From Anaerocolumna xylanovorans DSM 12503 (GTDB lineage Bacteria > Bacillota > Clostridia > Lachnospirales > Lachnospiraceae), in assembly GCF_900143645.1 (NCBI RefSeq), contig NZ_FRFD01000005.1:372001-436000 (forward strand): DNA of 64,000 nt. The letters are read 5' to 3'. Shown here in pieces: positions 54,057-62,587 of this stretch (the stretch's first letter is position 1; each line of letters begins with the position of its first letter). The notes under the pieces are model-generated. The model saw only the letters and a list, made by a program, of their open reading frames with translations, was not told where the DNA came from and made no database searches. A program made the position numbers and the translations under genes.

Positions 54057-54106
54057 AGCATTCACAATATAAGAAAACAGTAAGAACAGAAAGGCAGAAA
54101 AATACT

Positions 54107-55048
54107 ATGGGAAATTTATGCTTTGGCATTGATATCGGGGGAACTTCCGTAAAGCTTGGAATATTCACAAAAGAGGGAGAACTTTCGGATAAATGGGAGA
54201 TTCCCACAAGAAAAGAGGAGAAAGGAAGCTTTATTTTAAAGGATGTGGCTGCTTCTTTGGAGAAAAAAATCGAGGAAAAATCCTTAAATAGAGATGATAT
54301 CATCGGAATCGGAATCGGAGTTCCGGGACCGGTAAGAGAAGATGGTACTGTTCTGCAGTGTGTAAATTTAGGATGGGGAATCATTAACGTAGCACAGGAA
54401 ATGAAAACTCTTACAGGTTTTGACACCAAGGTCGGAAATGATGCCAATGTAGCTGCCCTGGGCGAGATGTGGCAGGGAGGCGGAAAAGGCTACAAGGATC
54501 TGATTATGGTAACCTTGGGAACCGGCGTAGGCGGCGGTGTTATTCTGGACGGAAAGATTGTAACCGGAAGTAATGGAGCAGCGGGGGAAATCGGACATGT
54601 TACCGTAAGTTATGATGAGCCTGAAAGCTGTAATTGTACAAAACATGGATGTCTGGAGCAATTTGCTTCTGCCACAGGTATTGTAAAGGAAACAAAGAGG
54701 ATGCTTGAGGGCAGTGATGAACCTTCTTCCTTAAGAGAAGTGCCTGTACTTTCTGCAAAAGCAATTTTTGATGCAGCAAAAAAAGGAGATGTGCTTGCCC
54801 TTCGTTCAGTTGATCAGTTGGGAAGATATTTAGGCATTGCTCTTTCCCATGTGGCGGCTGTGGTGGATCCGGAAGCCTTTGTAATCGGCGGAGGAGTGTC
54901 AAAAGCGGGAGAGATGCTAATTGAAGTAATCAAAAAACACTATGAGCAGAATGTAATGCTTGCCCTGAAGGGAAAAGAATTTAAGTTAGCTACCCTGGAA
55001 AACGATGCAGGTATTTACGGCAGTGCCAAATTAATTCTGGGAAAATAA
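54107..55048 (+). CDS. ROK family glucokinase
   Basis: ROK kinases phosphorylate glucose or related sugars with ATP. The 313-residue protein has the phosphate-binding start CFGIDIGGTSVKLGIF, the GIGIGVPGPVREDG motif near 70, GTGVGGGVILDGK near 140 and the zinc site CNCTKHGCLEQF near 175. It lacks the N-terminal HTH of ROK repressors, so it is an enzyme. Glucose is the likely substrate; mannose, fructose or N-acetyl sugars are alternatives. It lies 50 bp after hprK, a pairing that links sugar entry and its control. Confidence 0.87.
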   Translation: MGNLCFGIDIGGTSVKLGIFTKEGELSDKWEIPTRKEEKGSFILKDVAASLEKKIEEKSLNRDDIIGIGIGVPGPVREDGTVLQCVNLGWGIINVAQEMKTLTGFDTKVGNDANVAALGEMWQGGGKGYKDLIMVTLGTGVGGGVILDGKIVTGSNGAAGEIGHVTVSYDEPESCNCTKHGCLEQFASATGIVKETKRMLEGSDEPSSLREVPVLSAKAIFDAAKKGDVLALRSVDQLGRYLGIALSHVAAVVDPEAFVIGGGVSKAGEMLIEVIKKHYEQNVMLALKGKEFKLATLENDAGIYGSAKLILGK

Positions 55049-55063
55049 CGTGGCGGAATGGTA

Positions 55064-55092
55064 TTGCGAAACCACCCTGCTTATTGTATGAT
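55064..55092 (+). promoter_or_regulatory. sigma-A promoter of murB-rapZ-whiA-crh
   Basis: TTGCGA at 55064-55069, 17 bp, TATGAT at 55087-55092, in the 142 bp gap before murB. The following three genes are tightly spaced, so one transcript is likely. Confidence 0.65.
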
Positions 55093-55190
55093 AGAAGCAA
55101 AGTAGTTCCAGGTATATCAAATTAGAATAAATCATATATTAAATAAGACAGTTAACGAAAGGGAAGGATATTCCCTTATGTGGAGTAAAT

Positions 55191-56102
55191 ATGAGTGAGG
55201 TATTTTATCAGAGATTACAAAGCCTGTTTAAGGGAGAACAAATAAAGACAGAAGAACTTCTTGCAAGACATACATCCTTTCAGATAGGCGGACCGGCAGA
55301 TTATTTTCTGTTACCGGAGGAAGAAAACCAGGTGGCAGAAGCAATAAAGCTGTGTAAAGAAGAAAAGATGCCTTTCTTTATTCTGGGAAAAGGAAGCAAT
55401 CTCTTAGTCAGTGACCGGGGATATCACGGAGTTATAATAAAACTGGCTAAGAACTTTAGCCGTATAGAGATAGAAGGAAATAAAGTGACTGCACAGTCCG
55501 GAGCTTCCCTTTCTAAAATGGCGGAGGAAATAGCAAAAAGAAGTCTGACAGGCTTTGAATTTGCAAGCGGAATTCCAGGAACCTTGGGCGGAGCTGTTAC
55601 TATGAATGCCGGTGCCTATGGCGGGGAGATGAAGGATATCATTTGCGATGCCACTGTGCTGGATACAGACGGGCGGATACGTTTCCTGAACAAGGATGAA
55701 CTTCGCCTTGGTTACCGTCAAAGTATTGTGCAGGAGGAGAAAATGGTAGTTCTTTCTGTTTCTCTGCTCTTAAAAGAAGGAAAAGAAGAAGACATTCGGG
55801 CTGCTATGGCTGAACTTACAAAAAAGCGGAAAGAAAAACAGCCTCTGGAATATCCCAGTGCAGGAAGTACCTTTAAAAGGCCGGAGGGTCATTTCGCCGG
55901 CAAACTGATTATGGACTCCGGACTTAGGGGATACAGTGTCGGAAATGCAGAAGTTTCAGAGAAGCACTGCGGCTTTGTAATAAACAAAGGAGGCGCAACG
56001 GCTTTAGAGGTATATACACTGATTCAGGATGTCATCCGTATCGTCTATGAAAAACAGGGAGTCAGACTGGAACCGGAGGTACGGCTTTTAGGAGAATTCT
56101 AA
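55191..56102 (+). CDS. murB: UDP-N-acetylenolpyruvoylglucosamine reductase
   Basis: MurB reduces UDP-GlcNAc-enolpyruvate to UDP-MurNAc with NADPH and FAD, the second step of peptidoglycan synthesis. The 303-residue protein has the FAD-binding GKGSNLLVSDRGYHG near 66, SGIPGTLGGAVTMNAGAYGG near 125 and the active-site region YPSAGSTFKRPEGHFAGKLI with the catalytic serine near 223. It ends VRLLGEF. The shorter C-terminal region fits the type II MurB of Gram-positive bacteria. It is the first gene of the murB-rapZ-whiA-crh cluster. Confidence 0.95.
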   Translation: MSEVFYQRLQSLFKGEQIKTEELLARHTSFQIGGPADYFLLPEEENQVAEAIKLCKEEKMPFFILGKGSNLLVSDRGYHGVIIKLAKNFSRIEIEGNKVTAQSGASLSKMAEEIAKRSLTGFEFASGIPGTLGGAVTMNAGAYGGEMKDIICDATVLDTDGRIRFLNKDELRLGYRQSIVQEEKMVVLSVSLLLKEGKEEDIRAAMAELTKKRKEKQPLEYPSAGSTFKRPEGHFAGKLIMDSGLRGYSVGNAEVSEKHCGFVINKGGATALEVYTLIQDVIRIVYEKQGVRLEPEVRLLGEF

Positions 56103-56125
56103 GGAAAGAAAGGCCAGGATAACCA

Positions 56126-56992
56126 ATGAGACTAGTTATTGTAACAGGAATGTCAGGAGCGGGCAAAAGCTCGGCACTTAAAATGCTGGAGGATGCAGGG
56201 TATTTTTGTGTAGATAACCTTCCAATACAGCTTATTTATAAGTTCGTCCAGATTACCTTTAGCGGAAATGAAAAATTCGATAAGGTAGCATTAGGAATTG
56301 ACATTCGCAGCGGACAGGCCCTGGAGGAATTAGGTGGTATCTTAAAGGAAATTACGAAAGACGGTTATCATTACGAAATACTTTATCTGGATGCTTCAGA
56401 TGAAGTTTTGGTTAAACGGTATAAAGAAACCAGAAGGATCCACCCCTTATCGGGCGGGGGACGGGTGGAGCAGGGTATCGGCACAGAAAGAAAGAAGCTT
56501 GAGTTTATCAAGAAAAAGGCAGATGTGATTATTGATACCAGCCAGCTGCTTACAAGGGAATTAAAAAGCCAGATAGATAAAATCTATACACTGAACGAAA
56601 AATATAGTAATTTTTATATTACGATACTATCTTTTGGATTTAAATATGGAATCCCCATGGATTCCGATTTGGTATTTGATGTCCGGTTCTTACCCAATCC
56701 TTTTTATGATGCAAGGCTAAAGCATCAGACAGGGAATGACAGTCCGGTCAGGGATTTTGTACTGAAGGCTCCCCAGGCAGCCGAATTTTTAGATAAGCTA
56801 TATGATATGTTAAACTTCCTGATTCCTAATTATATCATTGAGGGTAAGAATCAACTGGTTATCAGTATAGGCTGTACTGGCGGAAAACACCGTTCTGTAA
56901 CGCTGGCAAATGAGCTTTATAGCAGGCTTAAAAGCCTGAAATACGGCTTAAAGGTTGAGCACAGGGATATCGAAAAAGATGCAAGGAGATAA
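56126..56992 (+). CDS. rapZ: RNase adapter protein RapZ (YvcJ family)
   Basis: RapZ/YvcJ proteins bind nucleotides and, in enteric bacteria, guide RNase E to a small RNA controlling amino-sugar synthesis; the role in Clostridia is not settled. The 288-residue protein has the P-loop GMSGAGKSSALKML at about 7-20, VDNLPIQL just after, VRFLPNPFYDARLKHQTGND near 190 and CTGGKHRSVTLAN near 250. It lies 23 bp after murB and 3 bp before whiA, the conserved rapZ-whiA arrangement. Confidence 0.94.
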   Translation: MRLVIVTGMSGAGKSSALKMLEDAGYFCVDNLPIQLIYKFVQITFSGNEKFDKVALGIDIRSGQALEELGGILKEITKDGYHYEILYLDASDEVLVKRYKETRRIHPLSGGGRVEQGIGTERKKLEFIKKKADVIIDTSQLLTRELKSQIDKIYTLNEKYSNFYITILSFGFKYGIPMDSDLVFDVRFLPNPFYDARLKHQTGNDSPVRDFVLKAPQAAEFLDKLYDMLNFLIPNYIIEGKNQLVISIGCTGGKHRSVTLANELYSRLKSLKYGLKVEHRDIEKDARR

Positions 56993-56995
56993 GCT

Positions 56996-57982
56996 ATGTC
57001 ATTTTCCAAAGAAGTGAAGGATGAGCTGTCCAGACAGCTAAGTCCTGCCAGACACTGTATGATAGCCGAAATTGCAGCGGTAATCAGCCTGTGCGGACGA
57101 GTACTTATCAATGACAAAGATTGCATTACTTTGAAAATTCATACAGAAAACATAACCGTTGCAAGAAAGTACTTTACATTAATAAAGAAAACCTTTAATA
57201 TAAATACAGAAATTTCAATCAGACGGAACTCTTATCTTAAGATGAGTAAGATGTATACTTTAAGCATTGTCGGGCATGATGATGCTGTCAGAATCTTAAA
57301 AGCTACCAAGCTAATAGATGAGTCCATGGAAATTGGTGAAAATCTGTCTGCCATCAGTAATCTTGTAATACAGAACGTCTGCTGTAAAAGGGCGTTTATC
57401 AGAGGGGCTTTTTTAGCTGCAGGCTCGATTAGTGATCCTGAAAAGACATATCATTTTGAAATTGTTGCACCAAATGAGGACAAGGCAATACAGATCAGAG
57501 ATATCATTAATAGCTTTTCTGTTGATGCGAAAATTGTCAGAAGAAAAAAGTATTATGTAGTTTATGTAAAAGAAGGTTCTCAAATAGTGGATTTGTTAAA
57601 TATCATGGAAGCTCATGTAGCACTCATGAATTTAGAAAATGTACGTATACTAAAAGAGATGAGAAATTCAATTAACCGGCAGGTGAATTGTGAAGCAGCC
57701 AATATCAATAAAACAGTAATGGCCGCCTCGAAGCAGTTGGAAGATATCAGATATTTGAAGAATACTGTGGGGTTGGGAGAGTTAGCAGAAGGGCTGGAGG
57801 AGATCGCCGAACTTCGGTTGGAATACCCTGAAAGCTCTTTGAAAGAATTAGGTGCATTGCTTAATCCGCCTATAGGTAAATCAGGTGTTAACCATAGATT
57901 GAGGAAACTTAGTATATTAGCTGATAACTTAAGGGAACAAAAGGAGGAAGTAAATTATGGTAACAAAGAAAATATTGATTAA
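56996..57982 (+). CDS. whiA: DNA-binding protein WhiA
   Basis: WhiA regulates division and, in actinobacteria, sporulation. The 328-residue protein has the N-terminal homing-endonuclease-like domain (SFSKEVKDELSRQL at the start, then RAFIRGAFLAAGSISDPEKT near 125) and a C-terminal HTH (LRLEYPESSLKELGALLNPP, then IGKSGVNHRLRKL). The last 26 bp overlap the start of the crh-like gene, whose AAAGGAGG site lies inside whiA. Translation is probably coupled. Confidence 0.95.
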   Translation: MSFSKEVKDELSRQLSPARHCMIAEIAAVISLCGRVLINDKDCITLKIHTENITVARKYFTLIKKTFNINTEISIRRNSYLKMSKMYTLSIVGHDDAVRILKATKLIDESMEIGENLSAISNLVIQNVCCKRAFIRGAFLAAGSISDPEKTYHFEIVAPNEDKAIQIRDIINSFSVDAKIVRRKKYYVVYVKEGSQIVDLLNIMEAHVALMNLENVRILKEMRNSINRQVNCEAANINKTVMAASKQLEDIRYLKNTVGLGELAEGLEEIAELRLEYPESSLKELGALLNPPIGKSGVNHRLRKLSILADNLREQKEEVNYGNKENID

Positions 57983-58211
57983 TATTCCAACGGGGTTGGA
58001 GGCAAGACCGGTTGCATTGCTTGTACAGGTTGCCAGTCAATATGAAAGCAGTATCTATGTTGAATGTGATGAGAAAAAGGTTAATGCCAAGAGTATTATG
58101 GGAATGATGAGCCTTGGACTTATTGCAGGAGAAGAGGTTACTGTTACTGCTGAGGGGGCAGACGAGGAAGTTGCTATGGAGAATATCGAAAAATATTTAA
58201 GCAGTAAATAG
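57957..58211 (+). CDS. crh: Crh-like HPr paralogue lacking the active-site histidine
   Basis: This 84-residue protein has the HPr fold and length, but the phosphocarrier histidine is replaced: GLEARPV puts a glutamate at position 15 where HPr has GLHARPA. The regulatory serine is kept as S46 in NAKSIMGMM. It cannot carry phosphate in PTS sugar transport but can be phosphorylated by HprK and then assist CcpA, as Crh does in Bacillus (which has Gln15). hprK lies 4 kb upstream. It overlaps the end of whiA by 26 bp. A PTS-type HPr should be encoded elsewhere. Confidence 0.88.
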   Translation: MVTKKILINIPTGLEARPVALLVQVASQYESSIYVECDEKKVNAKSIMGMMSLGLIAGEEVTVTAEGADEEVAMENIEKYLSSK

Positions 58212-58245
58212 ACAGCAAAAACTGTTGATAATAAGGGACATACGG

Positions 58246-58290
58246 AAAGAGGGCTGATATATGGTTTTGCAGTATATGGCTCTCTTTTGC
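58246..58290 (+). terminator. Terminator after the crh-like gene
   Basis: AAAGAGGGCT at 58246-58255 pairs with GGCTCTCTTT at 58278-58287 (two G-U pairs) and is followed by TGC and more T-rich sequence. It ends the murB-crh transcript. Confidence 0.7.
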
Positions 58291-58361
58291 TGTGTAAAAG
58301 GCTTTTGTAATAAAATATCATATTAATGTAATAAAACCTTAAACATTTCCTGTATTTTCTA

Positions 58362-58370
58362 TGTTATAAT
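58362..58370 (+). promoter_or_regulatory. Extended -10 promoter of the deacetylase gene
   Basis: TGTTATAAT at 58362-58370 is a perfect extended -10 element (TGnTATAAT). There is no good -35 box 16-18 bp upstream, which extended -10 promoters can do without. The leader would be about 120 nt. Confidence 0.5.
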
Positions 58371-58499
58371 ATAAAAAGAATGTTTCTGGAACAGGAAAAA
58401 ATATCTATCATAACTAATACATAAAAAGGGATACTAATTATAAAGAAAAGTAGTGTAAAATAAAAGACAAAAGCGCTGTTTAGAAAGGAAGCTACCAGG

Positions 58500-59894
58500 A
58501 TGTCTAATAAGAGAAATAATAAAAAATACAATAAACTAGGTCTGCTGATTATCGAAGCAGTGTTAATTTGCGTGATTGTTGCCGGATATTTTATCTTTAT
58601 GAAGAACTTTGTTCATGATGATGATAAGAATCCGGATAAAACAGGACAGAATACATCCGGAGATGCAACTCCTTCCGGAACAAATTCAGGCGTAACAGAA
58701 ACACCGACACCAACAGAACAGACAGAAGAGGAGAAAAGAGAAGAAGAAGCAGAAAAGCTTCTGGGACAGGCAGATTTGTATGCCATGCAGTATGACTATG
58801 ACAAAGCAATTTCCTTAGTTAAAGGGTTTGATAACTATACACAGGTTAAAGTGCTTACAGATGCCTTGGCAGGCTATGAGGAGAAGAAGAGTACTTTAAA
58901 GCGCTTTGGGGCATATGATTCCGCAGAGCAGATTAACCACATCTTCTTTCATATACTGGTAGCAGATACCAGTAAGGCCTTCGACGGAGACTATAAGCAG
59001 AAGGGTTATAACTATTATATGACCACCGTATCGGAATTTAATGCGATGTTGGAACAGCTTTATGACCAGGGCTATGTACTGGTTAAGATTCATGATGTTG
59101 CCCATAAGGTAAAGGATGCAGACGGTAAAGAGAGCTTTGAAGCGGGAGATATCATGCTCCCTCCGGATAAGAAACCCCTTGTAATATCCCAGGATGATGT
59201 GAATTACTATGAGTATATGACAGGGGACGGTTTTGCAAGAAGAATCGTATTGGATAAGGATAACAATCCTACCACGGAAATGGTTATGGACGATGGCAGC
59301 GTAAGCATCGGAGATTATGATATGGTGCCGCTTCTTGAGAAGTTTGTAAAGGAACATCCTGATTTTTCCTATAAGGGAGCAAAGGCAATTCTGGCATTAA
59401 CCGGCTATGACGGCTCATTAGGCTACCGCACCAATGATCCCAAATCGGCAACCTACAAAGAGGATCAGGAAACGGTAAAGAAGATTGTAAAGGTAATGAA
59501 AGAAAAAGGCTGGGAATTTGCTTCCCACAGTTATGGGCACAGAGACATGGGAAAGGCTACGTATTCCTTCACCGTAAAGGATACCGACCGCTGGGAGAAG
59601 GAAGTCGGAAGCCTGATAGGACCTACCGACATCTATATTTTCCCCTTTGGTCTTGATATAGAAACCACCATGGGACATTACAGCAGTGATAAATTTAAAT
59701 ATCTGAAAAAATTGGGCTTTGATTATTTCTGCGGAGTGTTTAAGGAACCTTGGATGCAGATAAAGGATGATTATGTAAGAATGACCAGAAGGCCTATGGA
59801 TGGACAGGCCATGTTGGAATTCCCGGAAAGACTGGAGGATTTATTTGATTTAAGCAAGGTAATAGATAAAGACAGGCCTAAATGGGAGAAATAA
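58500..59894 (+). CDS. Membrane-anchored polysaccharide deacetylase
   Basis: Such enzymes remove acetyl groups from peptidoglycan or other glycans outside the cell. The 464-residue protein has a basic start, one membrane segment at about 15-35 without a lipobox, and a Thr/Pro/Glu/Ser-rich linker (about 38-80). A helical, TPR-like stretch follows (about 80-135), then a NodB-type domain from about 140. Key points are ISQDDVNYYEYM near 222 in place of the usual TFDDG, ASHSYGHRDMG near 340 with the metal-binding His pair, and IFPFGLDIE. The diverged first motif leaves the activity less certain. Confidence 0.8.
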   Translation: MSNKRNNKKYNKLGLLIIEAVLICVIVAGYFIFMKNFVHDDDKNPDKTGQNTSGDATPSGTNSGVTETPTPTEQTEEEKREEEAEKLLGQADLYAMQYDYDKAISLVKGFDNYTQVKVLTDALAGYEEKKSTLKRFGAYDSAEQINHIFFHILVADTSKAFDGDYKQKGYNYYMTTVSEFNAMLEQLYDQGYVLVKIHDVAHKVKDADGKESFEAGDIMLPPDKKPLVISQDDVNYYEYMTGDGFARRIVLDKDNNPTTEMVMDDGSVSIGDYDMVPLLEKFVKEHPDFSYKGAKAILALTGYDGSLGYRTNDPKSATYKEDQETVKKIVKVMKEKGWEFASHSYGHRDMGKATYSFTVKDTDRWEKEVGSLIGPTDIYIFPFGLDIETTMGHYSSDKFKYLKKLGFDYFCGVFKEPWMQIKDDYVRMTRRPMDGQAMLEFPERLEDLFDLSKVIDKDRPKWEK

Positions 59895-59923
59895 AATAGA
59901 GGACAATTCTTGGAACAGAGGTA

Positions 59924-59962
59924 GTGTGAAAAATAATAAGATTTTTTACACACAAATTTGTG
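59924..59962. promoter_or_regulatory. Hairpin and palindrome upstream of the AraC gene
   Basis: GTGT-G-AAAAA (59924-59933) can pair with TTTTT-ACAC (59943-59951), a weak terminator for the deacetylase gene. It is overlapped by a perfect 12 bp palindrome CACAAATTTGTG at 59951-59962. A related half site, CAAATTTGAGGTG, follows at about 59984-59996. The two may form an operator, perhaps for the AraC protein itself. Confidence 0.4.
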
Positions 59963-60017
59963 CCTGCGAAATCCTCGGCCCAAATTTGAGGTGCACTGAA
60001 AAGGGCATGGGATTAAT

Positions 60018-60854
60018 ATGGAACAGCTGTCATATGAATTTGTTAAGATGTCAAATGATAAATTACCGGTAAAAATTCTCCATAACTATACCAATGAAAG
60101 CTACAAAGGCTGTGTGCTTCATTGGCATGAACAGCTGGAGTTCTATTATGTTATCTCCGGTGGTGTATTTATCCTCTGCAATGGCAGGCAGGGGTGGCTT
60201 AAAGAGGGAGAAATCGGCTGTATAAACTGGTGTGAGCCACACCGGGGAGCCAGATTCTTAGACAATACGGAGCATTATATTATACAGATAGACCTGGAGA
60301 AACTACTTGAAAGCTCCAGCTTCTCCCCTGGTTCCGTATATTTGAGGTATATTCCTACGTTTTTGGGAAGGGATTCGGTATTAGCGGCATTTTTTCAGGA
60401 GATTATACAGGAATATTTTAAACAGGAGGAAGGATACGAGCTTCAGATTTATGGTACTCTGTGGCATATCCTGTCCTACCTGCTGCGCAGCTTTATGCTG
60501 GCTGATAAAGATAAGACAGAGGATAATCCATCAGGCATTACCCTTGAATTGACTAAGAAGATACTTTTCTTTATTGCCTCTCATTACAAGGACAAACTGA
60601 CCTTAAAACAGATAGCGGAAGAGGCGGGGTTATCGGAGTCTTATATGTGCCGGATATTTAAAAAGCATACCGGATTTACCGTACTGGATTACAGAAATGA
60701 AATACGCTGTGAAAGAGCAGCGGTTTTTATCAGCAATGGAGTTCCGGTAAATGAGGCAGGCTTTTTAGTAGGCTTTGATGATTACAACTACTTTTCAAGG
60801 ATGTTTCGCAGGAAAAGAGGGATATCCCCGGTTAACTACAAAAAAACATTATGA
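60018..60854 (+). CDS. AraC family transcriptional regulator
   Basis: The 278-residue protein has an N-terminal cupin-like ligand domain (LHWHEQLEFYYVISGGVFIL near 35-54) and a C-terminal double helix-turn-helix from about 175: LTLKQIAEEAGLSESYMCRI, then KKHTGFTVLDYRNEIRCERA and FDDYNYFSRMFRRKRGISP. Such regulators usually respond to sugars. It faces the sulfatase gene, with only 5 bp between the two stop codons, so the sulfatase or other distant genes may be its target. Effector unknown. Confidence 0.9.
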   Translation: MEQLSYEFVKMSNDKLPVKILHNYTNESYKGCVLHWHEQLEFYYVISGGVFILCNGRQGWLKEGEIGCINWCEPHRGARFLDNTEHYIIQIDLEKLLESSSFSPGSVYLRYIPTFLGRDSVLAAFFQEIIQEYFKQEEGYELQIYGTLWHILSYLLRSFMLADKDKTEDNPSGITLELTKKILFFIASHYKDKLTLKQIAEEAGLSESYMCRIFKKHTGFTVLDYRNEIRCERAAVFISNGVPVNEAGFLVGFDDYNYFSRMFRRKRGISPVNYKKTL

Positions 60855-60859
60855 TAGCT

Positions 60860-62329
60860 CTACCACCATAATCCCTGTTTCGTTTTATAGCGGTTGATTA
60901 ATTCCTTGGCACCTTCTTCTCTGCCGGTCTTAGTCAGCCGTTTTACATAATTATCAAGGGCATGCCAGGTGTGATATGGTCCGTTTTCCTTCATTACGGT
61001 CCACAAAGGGTCGATTTCTGCTCTCGACTTCATCATTGCCCTGTCATGCCAGTCAAGAATGATTCTGGCACCTTTATCACAAAGCTCCGGGAGTTCCTCT
61101 TTACGGTCAAATTGTTCATAAGGATCTTCTTTGATGTTAAAGAGCATCTCACGGTCAAATAAATGATATCCGTCATGGTAGGTTCTGATATATAACCAGT
61201 CACCAAAACGTGCAGATCTCTGGCATACATGTGCCATCTGGGAAATCACCAGACTGTCCCACCCGGCATCAGCACCTTCTGTTATCACAGGAGAGAAGCT
61301 TTCGCCGTCCCAATTTTCGTATTTTGGAGTACCTAACAGGTCCGCCATGGTAGGAAGCAGGTCAAGGCTGTAGTGAAGGCTGTGGTCAATATGTCCCCTC
61401 ATTCCGCCCGGCCATTTCATCAGAAATGGAATTCGGCAGGTTGCCTGGTCGGCGGTACCATGCTCGGAATAGATACCAAGTTCACCCATAGTCTCTCCGT
61501 GGTCAGAGGTCAGAATTACGGCCATATCATCGTAAATTCCTTTCGCTTCTAAAGCGTCAAATACCTGCCCCATAATGTAATCCGCATAATAGATTCCACA
61601 GTCATACTCATCTATAACATGTTTCATTTCAGCCAGATTTGTAGCTTTTCCAAGCTGTTTTGGATGTTCCGGAGATTCGTAATCACTGTACATGCCAAGC
61701 TCATTGATAGAATGAGGCCCAACATGTTTTAAATGCTTTTGAAACACTTCTTCCGTAATCCAGCTGTTTAAAGGCTCATCTTTAAAGGGATTGGGAAAGC
61801 CAAGGGGAGTACGGTAAGGAGTATGAGGATCCCAGAGGTGCAGATGTAAGAACCAATCGTCTTTACTTCCATTTCTCTCAATCCAGTCGAGAGCTACCGG
61901 GAGAATTTCCTCCCCCGATTCACCTCCCCTTTTTCCAATATCATAAATCTCCTGGAAACCTGCATGGAACCACCAGGATGAATGGCGCTCTGCAAAGGTA
62001 CTGATAGAAACCGTATGCATTCCGGCCTGCCGGAAAATATTATGGAAGTTTTCCTGGTCATAGGAAGCGACAAAGTCCCTTGCAGGTCCCTGAAGTCTTC
62101 TATCGGCAGCAGTACCGCCGTGTCCCACAGCACCGTTTCGAATGCCGAACATGCCGCTTACCAGACTGGCTCTTGAGGGTAGACAGGGGGCATCGGAACA
62201 GTAATAGCTGTTAAAGCGGATTCCCTCTGCTGCTATCCGGTCCAGATTGGGAGTAGTATTACGGTGATATCCGTAACAGCCCATGTGATCCGGACGGAGT
62301 GTGTCAATATCAATAAATAGAATTCTCAT
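60860..62329 (-). CDS. Cysteine-type sulfatase
   Basis: This 489-residue protein hydrolyses sulfate esters. The metal-binding start is ILFIDIDTLRPDHMGCYGY (D7, D9). The formylglycine site is C49 in CLPSRAS, the CxPSR motif matured by an anaerobic sulfatase-maturating enzyme (not seen in this window). LWDPHTPYRTP near 170 and LTSDHGETMGELG near 285 carry further metal and active-site residues. There is no signal peptide, so substrates would be imported. ATG 62329 has AAAGGAGG just upstream; an 8-residue extension to 62353 is rejected. Aryl- or heparan-type sugar sulfates are possible. Confidence 0.88.
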   Translation of the reverse strand: MRILFIDIDTLRPDHMGCYGYHRNTTPNLDRIAAEGIRFNSYYCSDAPCLPSRASLVSGMFGIRNGAVGHGGTAADRRLQGPARDFVASYDQENFHNIFRQAGMHTVSISTFAERHSSWWFHAGFQEIYDIGKRGGESGEEILPVALDWIERNGSKDDWFLHLHLWDPHTPYRTPLGFPNPFKDEPLNSWITEEVFQKHLKHVGPHSINELGMYSDYESPEHPKQLGKATNLAEMKHVIDEYDCGIYYADYIMGQVFDALEAKGIYDDMAVILTSDHGETMGELGIYSEHGTADQATCRIPFLMKWPGGMRGHIDHSLHYSLDLLPTMADLLGTPKYENWDGESFSPVITEGADAGWDSLVISQMAHVCQRSARFGDWLYIRTYHDGYHLFDREMLFNIKEDPYEQFDRKEELPELCDKGARIILDWHDRAMMKSRAEIDPLWTVMKENGPYHTWHALDNYVKRLTKTGREEGAKELINRYKTKQGLWW

Positions 62330-62587
62330 GATAACCTCCTTTGTGAATATCAAATCTTTGATTAGTTTTACTTATTCTAATAATAGCACCGGAAAATCGC
62401 TGTATATAGAGCTATCCTTTTCAAAACTAGCACAATATTGACCTTGTATGAATTGAAAAATTCCTTTGAGGGTTTCTTATTGCAATATGGTAATCCGGGA
62501 ACAAGTGAGGTATAATAATAGTTATTGATACATGAAAATGGCAGTACAACGTGCAGGTAATACAGTTTTAGAAGGGAACGGTACAAT
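62330..62587. other. Divergent intergenic region, sulfatase-dnaE
   Basis: Both genes read away from this 258 bp region. A perfect TATAAT at 62511-62516 lies 71 bp before dnaE and is the likely dnaE -10, although the sequence 17 bp upstream (TGGTAA) is a poor -35. No clear sulfatase promoter was found; TATTAT on the minus strand near 62382-62387 is a weak candidate. Confidence 0.5.
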
